This document shows, piece by piece, positions 57,584 through 64,000 of a stretch of 64,000 bases of DNA. The stretch lies in assembly GCF_004193775.1 (NCBI RefSeq), contig NC_041019.1:19844259-19908258 (forward strand), written 5' to 3'. The notes beneath the pieces are model-generated. The model worked only from the letters and a program-made list of their open reading frames with translations. It was not told the DNA's origin and searched no databases. The translations under genes were made by a program, and so were the position numbers. Within the stretch, counting starts at the first letter, position 1, and each line of letters starts with the position of its first letter. Origin of the DNA: Glycine soja (lineage: Eukaryota > Streptophyta > Magnoliopsida > Fabales > Fabaceae).

Positions 57584-58517
57584 CAAAGAAACACTTTGTT
57601 TTATAATAGTTCACTCAACCTGAGCTACGTCAAGTTCTCCTTTACCAACCATTAAAGGATTCCACTAATTAACCTTGATTACAACAAGTATTCTTTCCTG
57701 CCACTTTTGGCTTACAAGTATTCTCAAGACCACTCTTGGCACAACCTTTAGACTCCCCTTGAATCTAAGAATACACAAGTATTATTTTGTCACTAGGCCA
57801 CTCCTAGCTTTCTCAAACCAAAGTTTGATATAGAATCAAAGATTCTTTACAACACTCAAAGAGTAGATTTACAATAAGGTTCTTATCTCACACTAATACT
57901 TCATGTACAACAAAGGATGGACTTTCTTAGGCTCAGTATGTTTCTCAACAAATGTTTTTCTTTTCTCTTGTTTCTTGATTCACGAATCTTGTTTTTCTAT
58001 GTACATTCATCTTTTTCTTCAATCCTTGATGTCGTATTTATAGGTAGATAAACGCTTGTAATTGTGGAGAGTATCTTCGGAATTGAATATTATGATCGTT
58101 GTGTAGATTGATCTTTGTTTTTGAATTAAGCAGATACTGCGTGTTTCTGTCAGATAGGATCATGACTTTCCACATCTATCATTCATAACTCAATATGACT
58201 GTTAAACACATAAATGGAAATAAAAGATAGTTTCACAGATATTTTCCTTTTAAACAAAATCATATAAACTGAAATAAATTGATAGTTCAAATAAAGTGCT
58301 TATTCCATTTGTTGTTTGGATGGATTGGACAAGTACTTCATGCTTCCAGTAGGCGAGTTATCCAGTAATGGATAGGTCTCTCCTGGTGCTACTTCCAATC
58401 ATCAAACATGTTGACTCACATGCAACAAAGTGGTTAACATAAATTTATATCTTTGTTTTCATCAAAACCGTAAGAGATGGATGGGTCGTCTAGTGATGGA
58501 TCGTCCAATGTCTAACA
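57584..58517 (-). repeat. 5' LTR of Copia element, fragment 3 of 3
   Basis: Matches the rest of the left LTR, from 'ttcactcaacctgagctac' to GTCTAACA. TATA box (minus) lies at 58034-58042, so this piece holds the element's original promoter. AATGT follows at 58518-58522. Confidence 0.88.
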
Positions 58518-58522
58518 AATGT

Positions 58523-59868
58523 ATGTATACCTAGTTAAAATTCTTTTTAAAAAGAATATTTTATTAAATTATATTTTTTTTAAATATACTAAAGATATAT
58601 ATAACTTACAAATGTAAACAAATGTGTATACATTAACAAATTTCTTTTACAAAAGGGATTATATATAACTTTTTTAAAAATTTTAAATGTAAAGGCATTT
58701 ATGTGTTTGTCTGATTTTTTCATGTAAAAAGGAACTGGTTGTTGTGATATTAATATGATTCTTTGTAAGGAATATGTTAATTCTCTTCACTTTTATGTCC
58801 AATCGCACAAACCTTAGCATGCACATCAACATATCGTTATTCATAACTAGTCCCTCAAATGGGGTTAGGTGACTTTAAAATTAATGAATCACACATGTCA
58901 TGTTCCCTATTTTAAATATATTAACAAAACTTGCACAAAAGAAATATCTAACGAGCATTTCTTTTAAAAAAAACAAACAAACATCTATCTCTCTAAAAAG
59001 CGACTAGTTAAATTCTTTGAGAGAAATTATTTATTGGTCAAGTGATAATTACTTTACACCTATGACATAATAAACAACAATAAATAAAAGATCTTAGAAA
59101 TCTCTCTAAAAATATTTGTCTCTATTAATCCTCAATTACATAACAAGAAAAATTCAAACCTTATCCTGAACAACAATATCTTTTTTCATCATTGTCAAAA
59201 GAAGGAACTTGTTTGGTTTTTGATGTGAGAAGAAAACAAACATAAAGCATCTAAATTAACCCTTACCCTACAAACCTGGGTTGTAACAATGTAGAAGAAG
59301 GATCATTTTATTGTTGTGTCACCCCTTTCAATAATTATATTCTCAAATACCCCCTTTCTAAATTATGTCCCCAAATACCCTTTTTTTAAAGTGTGAATTT
59401 GGTTGGGGGAACCCGAATTCACATAAGGGGTTTTTAATATTGAAATAAAAATCAGTTAAGATTTCAGTTTGTCAAAAACCAAATTATTAACGTGTTTTTT
59501 AATATTAAAAAATTAATTAGAATAATATTTATTCCTTTTTGTAATATATTTTTTGTTTTATACATTTGAAAACATTTATTTTGGTTTTTTAATTGTGAAA
59601 TTTGACATAGTGAACTAATTTTAAAATTTTAGTTTCAATATTATTTGTGGGGATGAATTTCTCATTTTTTTAATGTTGATGATGTTTTATGGTTTCAAAA
59701 ATAGTCAAGTTCGATAGTTTTCATATAAATGAATCTAATGATATAAGTTTCACTTCATTACTTGGTTTAAAAGACTTGAAAAAAGTACCTAAAAATGCAA
59801 AAATCATGTTTTGCACTTTAATAGTTTCTAATAGTTTTTTTTTGCATATTTTTGTTTATGAATATAAG
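58523..59868. other. AT-rich spacer, nothing recognised
   Basis: No coding, RNA or repeat signature that I can name. A 60-codon open frame at 59689-59871 has no family resemblance. This is the right flank of the whole Copia nest. Confidence 0.55.
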
Positions 59869-61262
59869 TGATGTGTCATTATTTTCTCTTATTTCTTACC
59901 CCTTTTTGTCACCATTTTAATTACTGATTAGCCTTAATTGTCAAACTAATTATGCAATTTTATCATTTGGGCCCACTTGATTAATTTTGTGTTTTAATTT
60001 AATTTCAGGAGAATTATAAGCAATTGGGCTTGGATCCGGAATTGGGCTGAACCGGCTTGGACTTGAAGAGAGCAGACAATTTTATTTGTCGTCCAATTTT
60101 ATTTTATTTCGTTTTTGGGCTATATTTTTGTAATTGGGCCACCAGACCTTATTGAGCCCAAAAATCAGATTTGTAAGCATTGGGACCTAGTGACCTTTAG
60201 TGAGCCCAACTGCTAGGGTTTTAGGTGTGGGCTGGTTACTGTTCACGGGGAGAGATATGTAGGGTTTCATTTTTCAGTTTTTCGTGTTACTGTTCACGCA
60301 CATGGTACTGTTCACGTAGCAACTCCATTTTTGTTTTCTTCTTCAAATTCCAGTTTCATTTTTTGCTTTTAATTCCAGTTTCGTTTTCATCTCTGCCTTC
60401 TAATTTCAGTTTGTTTTCTACCTTTGATTTCCTATTCGTTTCTACATTTCATTTCCAATTGAAATTTCATTTTCGGTTTCTGTTTGTAGATTCATTTTCG
60501 TTCTGTGTTGCAATTAGTTTCCAGTTGTTGTATTTCGTTTCTGTTGTTGGGTTGTATTTCATTTCCAGTTCTGTATTTCGTTTGCTGTTTCCAGTTTCAT
60601 TTTGGTTAGTTGGGTTCCATTTCGTATTTGTTGTTGTTTGTTTCTGTTCTATTTGTATTTCTGTTTTTGTTTTCGTTTCTGGTGTTAATGGAAGGCTGAA
60701 TCTCTAGTGTTGTTTTCTCTTGAGGATTAAGCATAGCTCTCTTTGAGGTTTTGTTATTAATATTAAATTTAGATAAGTTTTTTTCCCCTTAACCAATTAT
60801 TCAGTATTTGTTGCTGATATTAATCCATGCATGCTTAATGCTTGATTAATTATCTCTATGCTTAATTAACCTTCATGCTTAATGGACATATGAGAGGAAT
60901 TAATTGGTGTATGTGTTGCTTAATCACATAATGACAGCCTTGTGTTAATTTTCGCTTAGTAAATTAGTTTCGGGTCGGATTAAGTGGTTGAACTAATTAG
61001 GGATAAATTCTCGTAACCTAGGATAAGAGACTTGCTTTTGAATCAAGGGGAAACAACATGTTTTAGTTCTGTTATTTTTTAATTCAAGTTTGCTTGCTGT
61101 TTAAATTACAAAAACAAACAACCCCTCCCCCCGATTTCGTTACTGCTTTATTATTATATGTTATGAATGTTTGTTTGATCATTGCTCACTGGGAGATGAC
61201 CTAGGATCACTTCCTAGATACTGCATTTTAATGTTTATTTGATTCGGATACGGCTCCGATCA
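59869..61262 (+). repeat. 5' LTR of second Athila element
   Basis: Starts TGATGTGTCATT and ends GCTCCGATCA, 1,394 bp. The middle (60230-60700) is unusually rich in T and 'tttcatttccagtttc' repeats, which opens a 160-codon frame that I regard as spurious. 'gttactgttcacg' recurs three times (60235-60320). Confidence 0.82.
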
Positions 61263-61267
61263 AAATT

Positions 61268-61286
61268 TGGCGTCGTTGCTGGGGAG
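61268..61286 (+). other. Primer-binding site of second Athila element
   Basis: TGGCGTCGTTGCTGGGGAG, two transitions away from the tRNA-Asp-type site TGGCGCCGTTGCCGGGGA. Confidence 0.8.
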
Positions 61287-62084
61287 TAGTGGTCCAAAGG
61301 TTCATAATTATGTTTTTGTGTCTTTGTGTTTGTTTCTGTGTGTTTTTATAAAATCTGTGTTATGTGATTAATTTGCAATGTTTAGTTGTTTTGTGTGTAG
61401 TTCTATTGTTTAGTGTTGTTTGTGTGTGTTTCAAGTGTGTAGTGTTGTGTTTTGTTTTTCAGTCTTGTCCCCTGTTCAGAGGTGAAAAGTGTTGTGAATA
61501 GTGTTATGAACAGTGTCTGATTTTTCTAATTAATTGGCGATTTTTGTTTTGATAGCTAGAGTTGTTATTTTTGGTTGATTTTTTGTGTGGTAGTTTCTTT
61601 TGATCCATATTTTGTGTGAAAAATACCATAAGCACTTGGTGTGGCTGAATTTGAGAGATACAAAAAATTTGGGAACTTGTTTTTAGTAAAACTCAAAACA
61701 GTCATAACTTTTGCTCCGGTTATCAGAATGACTATCATTATATATGAATTTGGGGTAGAAAAAATTTTCCCATGCAGCCCCAACCAGCTAGCACCGTTGC
61801 GGTTTATCAGCGCTTAAAAAAAATCAACTGTTTACTAAGTTATTTTTGTTTTTTTTAAGTATTATTGTCCTATTTTTCTAAACTTTTCTTAGGAAGTTTT
61901 CATAGTTAGACTTTGAATTTTTGTCTGAAAATTTTTGTGCTATCTTTTCATGATTTTAGGGTGTTGCTCACAAATTTTCAGCTCATTTGGATATCATTTG
62001 AGTATATTTGTAGTTTTACCCCTTTTACCCCCTTTTTAACCCTGGTGCTTGTTTGAGAAATACATGATTTGTTGCATATAGTGC
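61287..62084 (+). other. Leader of second Athila element
   Basis: T- and G-rich leader with many 'gtgtttgtttctgtgtg' words; no gene. Confidence 0.6.
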
Positions 62085-64000
62085 ATGACTAGGGGCAATC
62101 CAGGTGATTTACAACCCTTTGATCCTGAAATAGATAGAACCTTTCATAGATTAGTTAGGCATAGTGTGCATCGTGATCATTCTGTGCATTTTGAGCATTC
62201 CGTGCATTCTGAGCATTCCGTGCATTTTGTGCATTCTGAGCATTCTGTTGTTGGTGATTCTGAACATTCTGATTTTAAGCATTCGACTGCTAATTTTCAT
62301 ACTAAGAACATGGCTCAACCTCCACCTCGTGAGAGGACTCTTAGGGAGATGGTTGCACCTGACTTCACTTATGAAAGCTTGTGCATTTAATATCCTGATG
62401 AGGATGTTCTATATGTTCTCAAGACTGGACTAATACATTTGCTGCCCAAGTTTCATTGTCTTGCAGGTGAAGATCCTCATAAGCATCTTAAGGAGTTCCA
62501 TATTGTCTATTCCACCATGAAGTCCCCTGATGTCCAGGAAGATCATATCTTTCTAAAGGCTTTTCCTCATTCTCTGGAGGGAGTGGCGAAAGATTGGATG
62601 TACTACCTTGCTCCTAGGTCCATTACCATCTGGGATGACCTTAAGAGGGTGTTCTTGGAGAAATTCTTCCCTGCATCTAGGACCACTTCCATCAGAAAAG
62701 ACATTTCAGGCATCAGGCAACTTAGTGGAGAGAGCTTGTATGAGTATTGGGAAAGATTCAAGAAATTGTGTGCAAGTTGTCCTCACCACCAGATTTCTAA
62801 ACAACTCCTTTTGCAATATTTCTATGAGGGACTTAGCAACATGGAGAGGAGTATGATTGGTGCTGCCAGTGGTGGAGCTCTTGGTGATATGACTTCTGTT
62901 GAGGCTAGGAATCTGATTGAGAATATGGCTTCTAACTCCCAACAATTCAGTGCAAGAAATGATGCTATTGTCCTTAGAGGAGTTCATGATGTGGCCACGG
63001 ATTCATCTTCATATGCTGAAAATAAGAAGCTTGAGGGAAAACTTGATGCCTTGGTCAACCTAGTAACTCAGCTTGCCATAAATCAGAAATTTGCATCTTC
63101 ACCTGTTACTGTTGCAAGAGTTTGTGGTCTATGTTCTTCTACTGATCACCATATAGATCTCTGTCCTTCTTTGCAGCAATCTAGAGTTAATGAGCAACCT
63201 GAAGCCTATGCTGCAAACATTTATAATAGACCCTCTCAGCAGCAAAACCAACAACAACAGAATAATTATGATCTTTCAAGCAACATATACAATCCAGGTT
63301 GGAGGAATCATCCAAATCTGAGATGGGCAAATCCTCCACAACAACAACAACAACAGCCTGTCCCTCCCTTCCTGAATGCTGCTAGTCCAAGCAGGCCATA
63401 TGTTCCTCCTCTAATGCAACAACAACAACAACAACAACAAAGACAACAAGCAACTGAAGCCCCTTCTCAACCTTCCTTAGAGGAGTTAGTGAGGCAAATG
63501 ACCATCCAGAATACGCAATTTCAGCAAGAGACAAGAGCCTCCATTCAGAGTCTGACAAATCAGATGGGGCAGATGGCTACTCAGTTAAACCAAGCTCAGT
63601 CCCAAAATTCTAACAAATTGCCTTCACAAACTGTGCAAAATCTGAAGAATGTGAGTGCCATCACCTTGAGGTCTGGCAAGCAAATTGAAGTCCCTCCACC
63701 AGTAGCAGCACCTGCACCTGAACCTGTCAAGCTTCATTCTACACATGAAAAAGAGGATGAGCTAGCTGCACAAAGGAGAAAGCTTCCTGATCATGAGGGA
63801 GCTAACAAAAATTTTCATGCAGGTGGACCTTCTTCTAGTAGTTCTGACTTGCAGCAGCCTCCTATCCCTCTTCCATTTCCACCTAGAGCAATTCCAAACA
63901 AAAAGATGGAAGAAGTGGATAAGGAGGTCTTGGAGACCTTCAGGAAAGTAGAGGTGAACATACCTCTGCTAGATGCCATCAAGCAAATTCTAAGATATGC
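62085..64000 (+). pseudogene. Athila gag, one early stop, 3' end outside window
   Basis: Starts MTRGNPGDLQPFDPEIDRTFHR, then an unusual histidine/serine/valine repeat (residues about 27-62), then PPPRERTLREMVAPDF and a TAA at 62388-62390 (one change from CAA). The same frame then stays open to 64000: YPDEDV, LLPKFHCLAGEDPHKHLKEF, FPHSLEGVAKDWMYYLAPRS, FLEKFFPASRTT, LYEYWERFKKLCASCPHHQ, a zinc knuckle CGLCSSTDHHIDLC (CX2CX4HX4C), then a glutamine-rich region and ITLRSGKQIEVP, which leads towards protease. One stop aside it is well preserved. Confidence 0.88.
62160..62270 (+). repeat. Tandem CATTCTGTGCATTTTGAG-type repeat in gag
   Basis: Six or so units of 'cattc[tc]gtgcattttgag' encode a run of HSVHFE/HSVHSE units in the gag N-terminus. 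Confidence 0.85.

Larger units (their letters stand above)
13804..58517 (-). mobile_element. SIRE/Maximus-like Ty1/Copia element, carrying nested insertions
   Basis: The left LTR (13804-14955) matches a right LTR that is split into 23934-24028, 42710-42844 and 57584-58517 (about 1,152 versus 1,164 bp once insertions are removed). TSD AATGT lies at 13799-13803 and 58518-58522. The internal part 14956-23933 encodes, on the minus strand, gag, protease, integrase, RT-RNase H and a long extra ORF after pol, an arrangement known in the SIRE/Maximus lineage. The primer-binding site and polypurine tract are in place. Many stops and LTR differences make it the oldest layer of the nest. Confidence 0.88.
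59869..64000 (+). mobile_element. Second Athila-type element, truncated by window edge
   Basis: A complete 5' LTR (59869-61262), primer-binding site and most of gag are in the window; the rest lies beyond 64000. Gag text is of the Athila type but different from the element at 45533-57005, so it is another family of the same lineage. The target duplication cannot be tested; the left flank is ATAAG. Confidence 0.88.

Noticed and set aside
59689..59871. A 60-codon open frame before the second Athila LTR
   Set aside because: AT-rich, with no recognisable family, and its end overlaps the LTR start.
60225..60707. A 160-codon open frame in the second Athila LTR
   Set aside because: It lies wholly inside an LTR and reflects 'tttcatttccag' repeats; no domain is visible.

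Overview
This window reads as plant nuclear DNA: AT-rich, with no bacterial-style gene packing and almost entirely layered LTR retrotransposons. The families I recognise (SIRE-like Copia, Ogre/Tat, Athila, Cassandra, and LTRs with short palindromes such as GTAATCGATTAC) point to a legume, most likely Glycine (soybean), in repeat-rich, perhaps pericentromeric, chromatin. The species call is from memory of repeat families, not from a search. I see no intact host gene.

Layout. (1) 1-8868: a + strand pseudogene of the anaphase-promoting complex subunit APC1, with introns still visible. One exon is split by a minus-strand Ty3/gypsy remnant (1329-8005, target-site duplication (TSD) GTTTG). (2) 8967-11044: a decayed minus-strand gypsy gag, itself split by a Cassandra-type solo LTR carrying a 5S-rRNA-like promoter (9039-9467, TSD CCTCG). 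(3) 11924-13520: a solo LTR (TSD TAACC). (4) 13804-58517: one decayed SIRE-like Copia element on the minus strand (TSD AATGT). Its 5' LTR is cut into three pieces by two later insertions: a complete 18.7-kb Ogre element (24029-42704, TSD ACAAG) and a long solo LTR (42846-57579, TSD ATAGY). The solo LTR contains a full-length Athila element (45533-57005, TSD GGTGG), whose pol gene contains another solo LTR (51307-52719, TSD GTGCA/ATGCA). (5) 58518-59868: AT-rich spacer. (6) 59869-64000: the left part of a second Athila element, cut by the window edge.

The Ogre element is the best preserved and probably the youngest; its LTRs differ at only about 15 sites by eye. In coding order on the minus strand it has: LTR, tRNA-type primer-binding site, an intact extra ORF1, gag, protease, a G-patch domain, a short intron, RT, RNase H, a second RNase H, integrase, then a further sense ORF of the putative plant transposon protein type, a 125-bp tandem repeat array, a polypurine tract and the second LTR. 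Its gag-pol and last ORF are broken by stops that are all single C-to-T or G-to-A transitions, plus a frameshift at an 18-base G run. The Copia element also carries a long extra ORF 3' of pol.

The nesting order gives relative ages: the Copia is older than the Ogre and the long solo LTR; that solo LTR is older than Athila; Athila is older than the innermost solo LTR. Several junctions are confirmed independently because removing the insertion plus one TSD copy restores a continuous reading frame in the interrupted sequence.
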